A DNA stretch of 64,000 nucleotides, taken from positions 1 to 64,000 of the forward strand of contig CACGJO010000005.1 in NCBI GenBank assembly GCA_902573425.1, read 5' to 3'. Every line of letters begins with the position of its first letter. Position 1 is the stretch's first letter. The notes below the pieces were generated by a model, which saw nothing but the letters and a program-made list of their open reading frames with translations, ran no database searches and had not been told where the DNA came from. The DNA comes from an uncultured Pelagibacteraceae bacterium (GTDB lineage: Bacteria > Pseudomonadota > Alphaproteobacteria > Pelagibacterales > Pelagibacteraceae). Shown here in pieces: positions 34,036 to 43,063 of the stretch. A program made the position numbers and the translations under genes.

Positions 34036-36171
34036 ATGCAACGAAAAATTGCAATACTTCTTCCCTATAAGGATCAATTTATTAAAGATAATGCAGGTTC
34101 CGCATCTATTTGGGTGAAAGATTTCTCAAAAAATAGTAGGTATAAAAAAAATACTACTGTTTTTGGTTTTACAAATTATACAAATAAAATCTTTAATAAT
34201 TTTAAATATTCAAATTTAAAGTTCTCTAAATTTGGTATTCAAAGTAATAATCTTCAATATGTAAATAAATTTATTGATGTTTTAAAAAAAAAAACTTTTT
34301 CAATAATAGAAATTCATAATAGACCTTCATATATTCTTCATATTGAAAAATATCTTCCAAATAATAAATACATACTAGTAATTCACAATAATCCACAATC
34401 TTTGCGAGGAGCTGTCACACCAAAAGATCGGAAAAAACTAATTAAAATTTGTAGCAAAATTATTTTCGTTAGTAACTGGGTAAAAGAAAAATTTTTTGAA
34501 GGTTTAGACATCAAAAACCATGAAATTTGTCAGGTAGTTTATCCTTCAATAAACAAGATTAGTAAACTTCCAAAAAAAGAAAAACTAATAACTTTTGTTG
34601 GAAAATTGAATCATTCCAAAGGTTATGACACTTTTGGAAAAGCTATAATTAAAATACTTAAAAAATATAAAGATTGGAAAAGTATTGTGATAGGTGACGA
34701 ACCTAGAGAAAAATATAATTTTAAACACAATAGATTATTTCATTTAGGATGGATTACTCATGATGAAACAATGAATATATACAAAAAATCTAGTATTTCC
34801 GTTGTGCCATCTCATTGGGAAGAACCTTTCGGCAGAACATCATTAGAGGCTGCTTCGAGAGGTTGTGCAACAATTCTGTCAAGAAGGGGTGGTTTGCCCG
34901 AAACAATTCCTTATGGAATATACTTAAATCGAATTAATCAAAACGAAATTTTTAAAAAAATTAAACTTTTAATAACAAATAAAAAATTAAGAGAAGATCT
35001 TCAAAAAAAATCGCTTAAAAATGTTTTCCATGAAATAAAAAAAAATACAATAACTTTAGATAATTTACGTCATGAAATTATTAATGAAAAAAACATTTTT
35101 ATTAAAAGAAATTTATCTAACTTAAAAATTTTAAATATATCTAATTTTGGTAACAGACAATTCAACAGACTTTATTATATATCAATAGCAAAAAAACTTG
35201 CTAATGGTTTTATCAGAAATGGACATGATGTTATAAATTTAAGTGATAGAGATGTTGGAAAATTTAATAAAAGTTTTAGAGATTTTAAGGGCAAAAGCTA
35301 CTTAAATACTATGATATATGAAACTGCAAAAAATTATAAACCAGACCTAATTTTACTTGGACATTCTTATGATATTGAGAATGAAACTTTAGAAAGAATT
35401 AAAGACTATAGTAAAAATACAGTTATATCTCAGTGGTTTGAAGATCATTTGGCTGATACAGGTCCTGACTTTTCTTTAAATAGGAAAAAGCTGCTTAAAT
35501 ACGATAACTTTATAAAATCAAATTTTATAACTACACATCCATCTACATTAGATTTTTTAAAGAAAAAAGATAATTTTCACTATTTACCAATTCCAGTAGA
35601 TAAAAATATCGAAAAATTAAAAATATACGAAAATAAAAATCAAATTTGCGATGTTTTTTTTTCAATGAGCCATGGTGTAAATAGAGGAAAATTAAAAAGA
35701 GACAAAGTTGACGAAAGACATAATTTTATAACTGACCTAATTACAGAATGTCCCAATATCATTTTTGATATATATGGTTATAAAAATCGTGAACCTGTAT
35801 GGGCAGAAGACTTTTATAAAGTTATTGTGAATTCTAAAATGGCTCTTAATCTTACTAGAGGTAAGCCACTCAAATATTTAACCAGCAATAGAATTGCATC
35901 ATTAATTGGAAATGGTCTATTAACTTTTATTGATAAGAAAACTAAGTTAAATAATTTCTTTAACAATAATGAAGTAGTTTTTTATTCGGGTCTTAAGGAT
36001 TTAGCAGATAAAATTAATTATTATAAATCCAATGAATTATCAAGAATAAAGATAGCAAAAAACGGAAGAAGAAAATATTTTGATCTCTTTGAATGTCAAA
36101 AGGTAGCTAATTATATTATTTCTAAATCATTTGATAGAGACATTCCAAAAGTTTTGAAATGGATGGATTGA
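34036..36171 (+). CDS. Two-domain glycosyltransferase (GT4 plus CgeB-like)
   Basis: The track begins at a TTG at 34027; the ATG at 34036 is preferred. The N-terminal half, residues 1-360, is GT4-like (LITFVGKLNHSKGYDTFGKAI, VVPSHWEEPFGRTSLEAASRGCATI). The C-terminal half (LKILNISNFGNRQFNRLYY, PDLILLGHSYDI, SKMALNLTRGKPLKYLTSNRIASLIGNG) resembles CgeB-type transferases. About 711 residues in all, so this is a fusion of two transferases that may add two sugars in sequence at the cytoplasmic face of the membrane. It follows the aldolase directly, but its other neighbours are nucleotide-sugar genes, so it belongs to the envelope cluster. Acceptor and donor are unknown. Confidence 0.82.
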   Translation: MQRKIAILLPYKDQFIKDNAGSASIWVKDFSKNSRYKKNTTVFGFTNYTNKIFNNFKYSNLKFSKFGIQSNNLQYVNKFIDVLKKKTFSIIEIHNRPSYILHIEKYLPNNKYILVIHNNPQSLRGAVTPKDRKKLIKICSKIIFVSNWVKEKFFEGLDIKNHEICQVVYPSINKISKLPKKEKLITFVGKLNHSKGYDTFGKAIIKILKKYKDWKSIVIGDEPREKYNFKHNRLFHLGWITHDETMNIYKKSSISVVPSHWEEPFGRTSLEAASRGCATILSRRGGLPETIPYGIYLNRINQNEIFKKIKLLITNKKLREDLQKKSLKNVFHEIKKNTITLDNLRHEIINEKNIFIKRNLSNLKILNISNFGNRQFNRLYYISIAKKLANGFIRNGHDVINLSDRDVGKFNKSFRDFKGKSYLNTMIYETAKNYKPDLILLGHSYDIENETLERIKDYSKNTVISQWFEDHLADTGPDFSLNRKKLLKYDNFIKSNFITTHPSTLDFLKKKDNFHYLPIPVDKNIEKLKIYENKNQICDVFFSMSHGVNRGKLKRDKVDERHNFITDLITECPNIIFDIYGYKNREPVWAEDFYKVIVNSKMALNLTRGKPLKYLTSNRIASLIGNGLLTFIDKKTKLNNFFNNNEVVFYSGLKDLADKINYYKSNELSRIKIAKNGRRKYFDLFECQKVANYIISKSFDRDIPKVLKWMD

Positions 36172-36175
36172 TCAA

Positions 36176-36628
36176 ATGAAAAGAATAAACTCAAAAATTA
36201 CAAATCTTAAACATGGAATGGGATGTAAAATCATTAAACCAGTAAATATATATGGATCAAAATTTGGAAATAATGTTTTTGTTGGACCTTTTGTTGAGAT
36301 CCAAAATAATACTTCAATAGGAGATAATACAAGAATACAAAGCCATAGTTTTATTTGTTCAAAAGTCACAATTGGAAAAAATTGTTTTATTGGACATGGC
36401 GTCATGTTTACCAACGACGACCTCAAAAAAGGCAAAATAACAAGAAATTCAAAACTTTTCAAAAAAACTAAAATAGGAAATAATGTTGTTATTGGTTCAA
36501 ATTCAACTTTGTTACCAGTATCAATTACATCAGGAACTGTAATCGGCGCTGGATCAACTGTAACCAAAAATATTAATGTAAAAGGTATTTATGCAGGTTC
36601 CCCTGCTAAACTTTTAAGAAAAATTTAA
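36176..36628 (+). CDS. Hexapeptide-repeat N-acetyltransferase (WbpD-like)
   Basis: The 150-residue protein has an N-terminal short strand, then left-handed beta-helix repeats (NVFVGPFVEI, SIGDNTRI, TIGKNCFIGHGVMFTNDD, KIGNNVVIGSNSTLL, VIGAGSTVT) and an YAGSPAKLLR end. The GHGVMFTND block is characteristic of WbpD-like enzymes that acetylate the 3-amino group of a UDP-amino-sugar uronate with acetyl-CoA. Its neighbours, a Gfo/Idh oxidoreductase and an aminotransferase, complete the WbpB-WbpE-WbpD trio. Another acyltransferase role (serine or sialic-acid type) is less likely. Confidence 0.84.
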   Translation: MKRINSKITNLKHGMGCKIIKPVNIYGSKFGNNVFVGPFVEIQNNTSIGDNTRIQSHSFICSKVTIGKNCFIGHGVMFTNDDLKKGKITRNSKLFKKTKIGNNVVIGSNSTLLPVSITSGTVIGAGSTVTKNINVKGIYAGSPAKLLRKI

Positions 36629-36630
36629 AC

Positions 36631-37566
36631 ATGAGAAAATTCAAGGTTTCAATAATTGGTTACGGCTACTGGGGACCAAAATTAGCTAGAAATTTCCAAA
36701 ATTCAAATTTTTTTAATTTAACTTCAATTATTGATGTATCTAAAAAAAATTTAATCAAAGCAAAAAGAGATTTTCCACTTGCTTATATTGGAAGAGATTA
36801 TAAACAGTCTTTAAATAAATTAAACATTTCATTAATTGTAATATCAACACCAACTAAAACTCACTTTAAAATTGCAAAATATGCACTAGAAAAAAAAATT
36901 AATGTATTAGTTGAAAAACCACTCTCTCTTTCAATTAAAGAAGTTAAAATTCTTGAGAGTCTTGCAAAAAAAAATAAAGTTCTTTTATTTGTAGATTATC
37001 CTTTTTTATTTTCTGGTTCTATGAAGTATGTAAAAAAACTAATTGATAATAAAAAATTTGGAAATTTAATTGAAATAGAATCCTTTCGAGAACAAGCTCC
37101 AATTAGAAAAGATTGTAATGTAGTATGGGATTTAACAGTACATGATGTTTCAATATTAGATTTTCTCTTAAAGGGAATGCCTTATAAATATGTGTCTCGT
37201 AAATTCAAAACAGTAAGTAAAAATCAAGCAGACACTGCATATATAAATTTGTCATATAAAAACAATATTAATGTTTTTTTAAAAAATACCTGGATTTCAC
37301 CAATAAAAATAAGGCTAATAAAATTAAAATTTAAAAATGCGATTGTTTATTGCGATGAAAACGAACCGATTTATAAAATTAGAATATTCAAAAAAAAGCT
37401 ACCAAGTAGTAATGAATATAATTTAGAAGTGCCTGATTTAGATTTAAGCGAACCTCTTTCTGTTTTAGTAAATTATATTTATAAGTCTTTAAGTGAAAAA
37501 AGAAATATAATATTCAAAAATGACTTAAATTTGAATATAACTAAAATATTAAAGAAATTGAGTTAA
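36631..37566 (+). CDS. Gfo/Idh/MocA oxidoreductase (WbpB-like nucleotide-sugar dehydrogenase)
   Basis: The 311-residue protein begins FKVSIIGYGYWGPKLARNF, has NVLVEKPLSLS and FVDYPFLFSGSMKYVKKLI, and ends its substrate domain with VVWDLTVHDVSILDFLL. The GYGYWGPKLARN start is common in oxidoreductases that oxidise C3 of UDP-GlcNAc-derived uronates ahead of transamination. It sits between the acetyltransferase and the aminotransferase with two- and three-base gaps. The exact substrate is inferred from the trio. Confidence 0.83.
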   Translation: MRKFKVSIIGYGYWGPKLARNFQNSNFFNLTSIIDVSKKNLIKAKRDFPLAYIGRDYKQSLNKLNISLIVISTPTKTHFKIAKYALEKKINVLVEKPLSLSIKEVKILESLAKKNKVLLFVDYPFLFSGSMKYVKKLIDNKKFGNLIEIESFREQAPIRKDCNVVWDLTVHDVSILDFLLKGMPYKYVSRKFKTVSKNQADTAYINLSYKNNINVFLKNTWISPIKIRLIKLKFKNAIVYCDENEPIYKIRIFKKKLPSSNEYNLEVPDLDLSEPLSVLVNYIYKSLSEKRNIIFKNDLNLNITKILKKLS

Positions 37567-37569
37567 GAT

Positions 37570-38694
37570 ATGAAATTTACAGATGTTAATCCTTTTAATA
37601 AAAAAATTCAAAAAAGAATTAATAAATCAATACTAGATACTGTCAAAAAAAAAGATTTTATTCTAGGAAATAATGTTAATAGATTTGAAAAAAAATTTTC
37701 AAATTTGTCAAAATCTAAATATGCAGTGGGATGCGCTACAGGAACGGACGCATTAATACTTGCACTTAAATCATTAAACTTAAAACCAAACCATGAAGTT
37801 ATTATTCCCGGAATGTCATATATATCAACTGGATTAAGCGCAGCTCTTAATAACAACAAAATTGTATTTGCTGATATTGATAATGATACAGGTTTAATAT
37901 CTTTAAATAGTGTTAAAAATAAAATTTCGAGGAATACAAAAGTAGTTATACCTGTTAATCTTTACGGTCAGAAAGTCGATATAAAGAAACTTCGTAGAAT
38001 TGTAGGATCAAATAAATATATTATAGAAGACAGTGCGCAAGCCCATTTTGCTTTTAGCTGTTTTGATTGTAAAAAATCTACATCAACAAAATGTTGTAAA
38101 AAAGAGATGAACCATAAATATGCGGATATTTCTTGTTATAGTTTTTATCCTTCAAAAAATCTGGGTGCATACGGAGATGGAGGTATTATAACTACCAATA
38201 ATAGAAATTTATTTAATAAAATTTATTTTCTTAGAAATTTAGGAACAATTAAAAAAAATGTTCATCAATATGAGGGCTTAAATAGTCGTCTAGACACTTT
38301 ACAAGCAACTATTTTGCTTGAAAAAGTTAAATTTACTCACTTACATAATGATTATAGAAGAATGGTTTCATCTTTTTACGACAAACAGTTATCGACTATA
38401 AAGGAGGTAAAATTAACCTTATCAAAACCAGGATCTTCAAGACATTTGTATGTAATTAGAATAAAAAAAAGAAATAAATTGGCAAAATTCCTATTAAAAA
38501 ATAAAGTTCCAGTTCAGTATCATTATCCATACAGCTTAAATAAAGCTCCAGCATTAAAAAATAAAATAAAAGAGGTAAAATTATTAAATTCTGAGAACTG
38601 GGCTAAAGAATGCTTGAGTTTGCCTTTATACCCTTACATGAAATTGAATGATGCAAAAAAAGTCGTTAGGTTAATCCGGAAATTTTATTCTTAA
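37570..38694 (+). CDS. DegT/DnrJ/EryC1 aminotransferase with a cysteine-rich insert (WbpE-like)
   Basis: The 374-residue PLP enzyme has YAVGCATGTDALILALKSL, VVIPVNLYGQKVDI, IIEDSAQAHF, the Schiff-base lysine in FYPSKNLGAYGDGG and GLNSRLDTLQATILL. Between the EDSAQAHF block and the CYSFYPSKN block is an unusual stretch with CFDC and KCCKK, so six cysteines occur within about 30 residues where relatives have few; this looks like a small metal-binding insert. It would aminate a 3-keto nucleotide sugar made by the preceding oxidoreductase. The gene converges on the DUF6165 gene with a four-base overlap. Confidence 0.88.
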   Translation: MKFTDVNPFNKKIQKRINKSILDTVKKKDFILGNNVNRFEKKFSNLSKSKYAVGCATGTDALILALKSLNLKPNHEVIIPGMSYISTGLSAALNNNKIVFADIDNDTGLISLNSVKNKISRNTKVVIPVNLYGQKVDIKKLRRIVGSNKYIIEDSAQAHFAFSCFDCKKSTSTKCCKKEMNHKYADISCYSFYPSKNLGAYGDGGIITTNNRNLFNKIYFLRNLGTIKKNVHQYEGLNSRLDTLQATILLEKVKFTHLHNDYRRMVSSFYDKQLSTIKEVKLTLSKPGSSRHLYVIRIKKRNKLAKFLLKNKVPVQYHYPYSLNKAPALKNKIKEVKLLNSENWAKECLSLPLYPYMKLNDAKKVVRLIRKFYS

Positions 38695-39080
38695 TTATAT
38701 TCTACGTACTGCTTAATTTCTCTTATATTTGATTTAAGAAGCTTATTTATTTTTAGTTTAATTTTAGACCTGTCATCATTGTTAAAATAAACACCTCTTG
38801 CTAATTCGATAAAATCATTATCTAATTTTTTTTTCTTCTCAAGTATTCGAAGTTTATCTTCAATTTCCCACAATTTAGAATTCGTTTGTTTTAATTCATT
38901 ATATAACTTTTTAATTTCTTCATTAAATTCAATATTTTCTTCTTGTGTTTTTTTTAGAGATTTATACTCTTTTAAGACTTCTTTTTTATCATCTTCATTT
39001 TTAATTTTATCAATTTTGATTTCCAAAATTGTTATTTTATCTAGTAGTTCTCCAGCAGATATTTCAGATAAGATTTTCAT
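38691..39080 (-). CDS. Coiled-coil protein resembling DUF6165
   Basis: The 129-residue protein begins MKILSEISAGELLDKITILEIKIDKI and ends with ARGVYFNNDDRSKIKLKINKLL and IREIKQYVEY. The segments are highly charged and predicted to form long coiled coils. This arrangement resembles DUF6165 (cytosolic, function unknown) in my recollection, so the family name is tentative. It converges on the aminotransferase and is divergent from guaB. Confidence 0.7.
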   Translation of the reverse strand: MKILSEISAGELLDKITILEIKIDKIKNEDDKKEVLKEYKSLKKTQEENIEFNEEIKKLYNELKQTNSKLWEIEDKLRILEKKKKLDNDFIELARGVYFNNDDRSKIKLKINKLLKSNIREIKQYVEYN

Positions 39081-39141
39081 AACAATATTTTAAATTAATA
39101 GTTTTTTATTGGATTCTCTATAGAAATGTATATATATAAAT

Positions 39142-40215
39142 ATGGGAATAATAAAAGATTCGCTTACCTTTGACGATGTTACTCTAATTCCTAGTTTTTC
39201 GTCGATTTTACCCTCAGAAGCTATAACTGACACTGTCTTAAGCCCTAATTTGAGATTGAAAATACCTTTAATGTCATCAGCAATGGATACTGTTACAGAA
39301 TCAAAAATGGCCATAGCACTTTCAAAAGCCGGTGGCCTTGGAGTGATCCATAGAAACCTTTCAATTGAGAGTCAGGTAAAAGAGGTAAAAAAGGTAAAAA
39401 AAAGCAACTGTATAGTTGGAGCAGCAATAGGTGTTGGTGAAAATGATTTTGAGAGAGCAATAGAGCTTAATAAAGCAAATGTTGATTTATTAATTATAGA
39501 TACAGCACACGGCCACACCCAAAAAGTTTCTAAAATGATTAAAAAAATAAAAAAAAGAATAAGTAAAGCAAATCTTTGTGCTGGCAATATCGCTACAGGT
39601 AAAGCAGCAAAATTTCTGGCTGACAATGGTGTTGATATAGTAAAAGTTGGTATTGGACCTGGATCAATATGTACCACAAGATTGGTTGCAGGCATCGGAG
39701 TACCACAATTAAGTGCAATAATGGATGTAAAAAAATCAATGAGAAAATATAAAACAAAAATTATTTCTGACGGTGGTATAAAATTTTCTGGAGATTTAGC
39801 AAAAGCTTTAGCAGCAGGCGCTGATTGTATAATGATTGGATCATTGTTTTCTGGCACAGACGAGAGTCCAGGAAAAATAATAAAAATTAAAGGTAAACTT
39901 TATAAAAATTTTAGAGGCATGGGTTCTGTGGGAGCAATGTCAGTCGGATCATCTGACAGATATTATCAAAAAAGATACAAAGATATTTCAAAATATGTAC
40001 CCGAAGGTGTTGAAGGATTGGTCAAATATAAAGGCCAAGTTTCTAAAATTATTTATAATCTTGTAGGAGGATTAAAGTCTTCAATGGGGTATTTAGGATC
40101 AAAAAAAATTAAAGATCTACAAAGAAATGGTGAATTTGTCAAAATTACAAAAGCAGGTTTTTACGAAAGTATGGTTCACAATGTTGATCATATAAAACAA
40201 AATGGAACCAAGTAA
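39142..40215 (+). CDS. guaB: IMP dehydrogenase lacking CBS domains
   Basis: The 357-residue barrel has [45 protein letters not shown], the catalytic loop [19 protein letters not shown] and the flap [17 protein letters not shown]. It oxidises IMP to XMP with NAD. Usual enzymes have about 490 residues with a CBS pair inserted after the HRN block; here the sequence runs straight from [13 protein letters not shown] into [10 protein letters not shown], so that regulatory module is missing. It overlaps guaA by 14 bases, so the two guanine-synthesis steps are translated together. Confidence 0.95.
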   Translation: MGIIKDSLTFDDVTLIPSFSSILPSEAITDTVLSPNLRLKIPLMSSAMDTVTESKMAIALSKAGGLGVIHRNLSIESQVKEVKKVKKSNCIVGAAIGVGENDFERAIELNKANVDLLIIDTAHGHTQKVSKMIKKIKKRISKANLCAGNIATGKAAKFLADNGVDIVKVGIGPGSICTTRLVAGIGVPQLSAIMDVKKSMRKYKTKIISDGGIKFSGDLAKALAAGADCIMIGSLFSGTDESPGKIIKIKGKLYKNFRGMGSVGAMSVGSSDRYYQKRYKDISKYVPEGVEGLVKYKGQVSKIIYNLVGGLKSSMGYLGSKKIKDLQRNGEFVKITKAGFYESMVHNVDHIKQNGTK

Positions 40216-41758
40216 TTTACAAAAAATTGTTATAATTGACTTTGGATCTCAATTTACACAACTTGTAGCAAGAAAAATTAGAGAGTTAGGCTCTTATTCT
40301 GAAATAATTAACTTTAAAAATATTTTTAAATTAAAAAACGATTCCTCAGTAAAAGGCATAATCCTTTCTGGTGGTCCTTTAAGTATTACTAATGATAAAG
40401 GTATCAGTTTAGATAGTTTTTTAATAAAAAAAAAAATACCAATTCTAGGTATATGTTATGGCCATCAAATTCTTGCTAAAAGGTTCGGTGGAAAGATTAA
40501 AGTTTCAAAACATCGCGAATTTGGCAAAGCAATATTAAAAGCAAAATCAAATTCTATTTTAACAAAAAATTTTTTTAAAAGTAAAAAAAATGTAGTATGG
40601 ATGAGTCATCAAGATATTGTTCAAAAACTTCCCAAGGGTTTTAAAACTATAGCATCTAGCCAAAATTCAAAATTTGCTGTTATTGCTAATGACAAGTTAA
40701 AATATTACGGTGTTCAATTTCATCCGGAAGTAAGTCATACAGAGAATGGAAAAACATTAATTAAAAATTTTATATTTAATATATGCAAAGTCAAAAAAAA
40801 TTGGAATTCCAAAAATCAAAAAAAATTATTTATTAGTAATATTGTAGATATTGTTAAAAATGACAAAGTTATTTGCGCATTATCAGGAGGCGTAGATAGT
40901 AGTGTTGTTGCTTTGCTTTTGAAAAAAGCTATAGGCAATAATCTTACTTGTATATTTGTTAATACAGGCCTTTTGAGAAAAAATGAGGCAAATGATATAA
41001 AAAAAATCTTCAGAAACAAAATTAAGCTAAATTTGGTTTATGTTGATGCATCTAAGATTTTTTTAAAAAAATTAAAAAATATTACAAACCCTGAAAAGAA
41101 AAGAAAAATTATAGGAAGTCTATTTATAAAAATTTTTGAAAAATACGCAAAAAAAGTAAAAAATGCTAAATATTTGGCTCAAGGAACTTTGTACCCAGAT
41201 ATGATTGAAAGTAAATCTGTTACAGGAAGTCCATCGTCTAAAATTAAATCACATCATAATGTAGGCGGTTTACCAAAAAATATGAAATTTAAACTTCTTG
41301 AACCTCTAAAATATTTATTCAAAGACGAGGTTAGAAAGTTAGGATCTGAACTGTCTCTTGATAAAAATATACTTTTGAGACATCCCTTTCCTGGACCAGG
41401 TCTTGCGATAAGAATACCTGGAAAAATTTCAGAGGAAAAAATTAAAATATTACAAGAAGCAGATTATATTTTTATTAATGAATTAAAAAAAGAGAAACTT
41501 TATAATAAAATTTGGCAAGCATATGCAGCATTACTTCCGGTAAAAACCGTTGGTGTTATGGGCGATAGTAGAACCTACGAGTATATTTGCTTAATTAGAG
41601 CTGTTACTTCCGTTGATGGAATGACAGCTGATTTTTTTTCTTTTGATAAAAATTTTTTAACTAATATTTCAAATAAAATCGTTAATTCTGTAAGAGGTAT
41701 TAATAGGGTTGTGTTGGATATCTCTTCAAAACCCCCTAGTACAATTGAATTAGAATAG
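40202..41758 (+). CDS. guaA: GMP synthase (glutamine-hydrolysing)
   Basis: The 518-residue protein joins a class I glutamine amidotransferase domain ([28 protein letters not shown]) with an ATP pyrophosphatase domain ([17 protein letters not shown]) and a GMP-synthase dimerisation tail ([22 protein letters not shown]). It makes GMP from XMP. Length and motif order are normal. It overlaps guaB and ends 197 bases before aapJ. Confidence 0.97.
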   Translation: MEPSNLQKIVIIDFGSQFTQLVARKIRELGSYSEIINFKNIFKLKNDSSVKGIILSGGPLSITNDKGISLDSFLIKKKIPILGICYGHQILAKRFGGKIKVSKHREFGKAILKAKSNSILTKNFFKSKKNVVWMSHQDIVQKLPKGFKTIASSQNSKFAVIANDKLKYYGVQFHPEVSHTENGKTLIKNFIFNICKVKKNWNSKNQKKLFISNIVDIVKNDKVICALSGGVDSSVVALLLKKAIGNNLTCIFVNTGLLRKNEANDIKKIFRNKIKLNLVYVDASKIFLKKLKNITNPEKKRKIIGSLFIKIFEKYAKKVKNAKYLAQGTLYPDMIESKSVTGSPSSKIKSHHNVGGLPKNMKFKLLEPLKYLFKDEVRKLGSELSLDKNILLRHPFPGPGLAIRIPGKISEEKIKILQEADYIFINELKKEKLYNKIWQAYAALLPVKTVGVMGDSRTYEYICLIRAVTSVDGMTADFFSFDKNFLTNISNKIVNSVRGINRVVLDISSKPPSTIELE

Positions 41759-41955
41759 TATTTTCCATTATAAATTGTCTTAATCATAATATGGTTATCT
41801 TTGAAATTTAAATACTACATTAAGTGCTAATAAAGGTCATATTAGGTCGCGTGCTGATCAAACTGCTTGATCAAATTAAATTTATAAAACATAATATTTC
41901 CCAAATTACATTAGCTTGTAATTTATTGTTAACAATAAATAAGAGAGGATAATAA
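41759..41955 (+). promoter_or_regulatory. aapJ upstream region with a hairpin and a perfect 20-bp palindrome
   Basis: This non-coding region holds TGATCAA-ACTGC-TTGATCA at 41855-41873 and the perfect palindrome ATTTATTGTTAACAATAAAT at 41921-41940, 15 bases before the aapJ ATG and followed by a GAGAGG ribosome-binding site. The palindrome could be an operator or, in the mRNA, a hairpin next to the ribosome-binding site. No tRNA, riboswitch or ORF was recognised here. Confidence 0.6.
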
Positions 41956-42996
41956 ATGCTAAGAACATTAAAAACTTTGATGTATTTGCTTACGTCAATT
42001 GCTCTTCTAGTAAGTTTCGAAACTGGAGCATTTGCAGCAAAGAAATCAAAAACTCTTAAGAAAACTCAGAAGATGGGTTTTGTAAGATGTGGTGTTTCAC
42101 AAGGTCTTCCAGGATTTTCTAATGCTGATGCATCAGGAAATTGGACGGGTGTTGACGTAGATTTATGCAGAGCTGTTGCTGCTGCAACTCTTGGCGATTC
42201 AGGAAAAGTTAAATTTTTTCCTTTAAGCGCTAAAGAAAGATTTACAGCTTTAACATCTGGTGAGATAGACGTCTTATCAAGAAATACTACTTGGACATTA
42301 TCTAGAGATGCTGACATTGGTTTAACTTTTGTTGGTGTAAACTTTTATGATGGACAAGGTTTCATGGTTAGAAAAAGTTCTGGTATAACATCTGTAAATC
42401 AATTTAAAGCAGGTGTATCAGCTTGTACTAACTTAGGTACAACAACAGAGCTTAACATGAGGGACTTCTTTAATTCTAAAGGAATTAAATATGAACCTGT
42501 AACTTTTGAAAAAGCTGACGAAGTCGTAGCTGCATACGATGCAGGAAGATGCGATACGTACACTACTGATAAATCTGGTTTAGCAGCTCAAAGAATTAAA
42601 TTGAGCAAACCAAATGATCATATAGTATTACCAGAAACAATCTCTAAAGAGCCATTAGGACCTGTTGTAAGACAGGGCGATGCTGTTTGGGAAGACATTG
42701 TTAGATGGTCACTAAACGTTATGATCGAAGCAGAAGAGTACGGTATAACATCTGCTAATGCTGACAGCATGAAATCTTCAGACAATCCAGCAGTAAAAAG
42801 ATTAGTTGGAGCTGAAGGTGAATTAGGAGCAGCATTTGGTCTAGATAACGACTGGAGCTTAAGAATTATCAAGCAAGTTGGTAACTACGGTGAAAGCTAT
42901 AAACGAAATATAGCTGATACTGGAATTTTACCAGACAGAGGTCCAAATCAACTTTGGACTAAAGGTGGTATACTTTACGTCCCACCAGCAAGATAA
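41956..42996 (+). CDS. aapJ: General L-amino acid ABC transporter, periplasmic binding protein
   Basis: The 346-residue protein starts with a signal peptide (cleavage near GAFA/AKKS) and has the AapJ/YhdW pattern: MGFVRCGVSQGLPGFSNADASGNWTGVDVDLCRAVAAA, RNTTWTLSRDADIGLTFVGVNFYDGQGFMV and CTNLGTTTELNMRDFF. It binds a wide range of L-amino acids for delivery to AapQM. A GAGAGG ribosome-binding site precedes the ATG, and a terminator-like hairpin follows, as for the two sugar binding proteins. A 20-bp palindrome just upstream is a candidate operator. Confidence 0.95.
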   Translation: MLRTLKTLMYLLTSIALLVSFETGAFAAKKSKTLKKTQKMGFVRCGVSQGLPGFSNADASGNWTGVDVDLCRAVAAATLGDSGKVKFFPLSAKERFTALTSGEIDVLSRNTTWTLSRDADIGLTFVGVNFYDGQGFMVRKSSGITSVNQFKAGVSACTNLGTTTELNMRDFFNSKGIKYEPVTFEKADEVVAAYDAGRCDTYTTDKSGLAAQRIKLSKPNDHIVLPETISKEPLGPVVRQGDAVWEDIVRWSLNVMIEAEEYGITSANADSMKSSDNPAVKRLVGAEGELGAAFGLDNDWSLRIIKQVGNYGESYKRNIADTGILPDRGPNQLWTKGGILYVPPAR

Positions 42997-43020
42997 TTGC
43001 TAATAATTATTACTAAAAAG

Positions 43021-43051
43021 AAAGGGCTAGATTTATCTGGCCCTTTTTTTT
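43021..43051 (+). terminator. Intrinsic terminator/attenuator after aapJ
   Basis: AAAGGGCTAGA at 43021-43031 pairs with TCTGGCCCTTT at 43036-43046 (one G-T pair) around a four-base loop and is followed by a T run. It lies between aapJ and aapQ, so it likely sets the binding-protein to permease ratio. Confidence 0.9.
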
Positions 43052-43063
43052 ATACATAGACAA

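Noticed and set aside
39372-39857. 161-residue minus-strand ORF
   Set aside because: It is opposite the IMP dehydrogenase catalytic region, with no start signal or motif.
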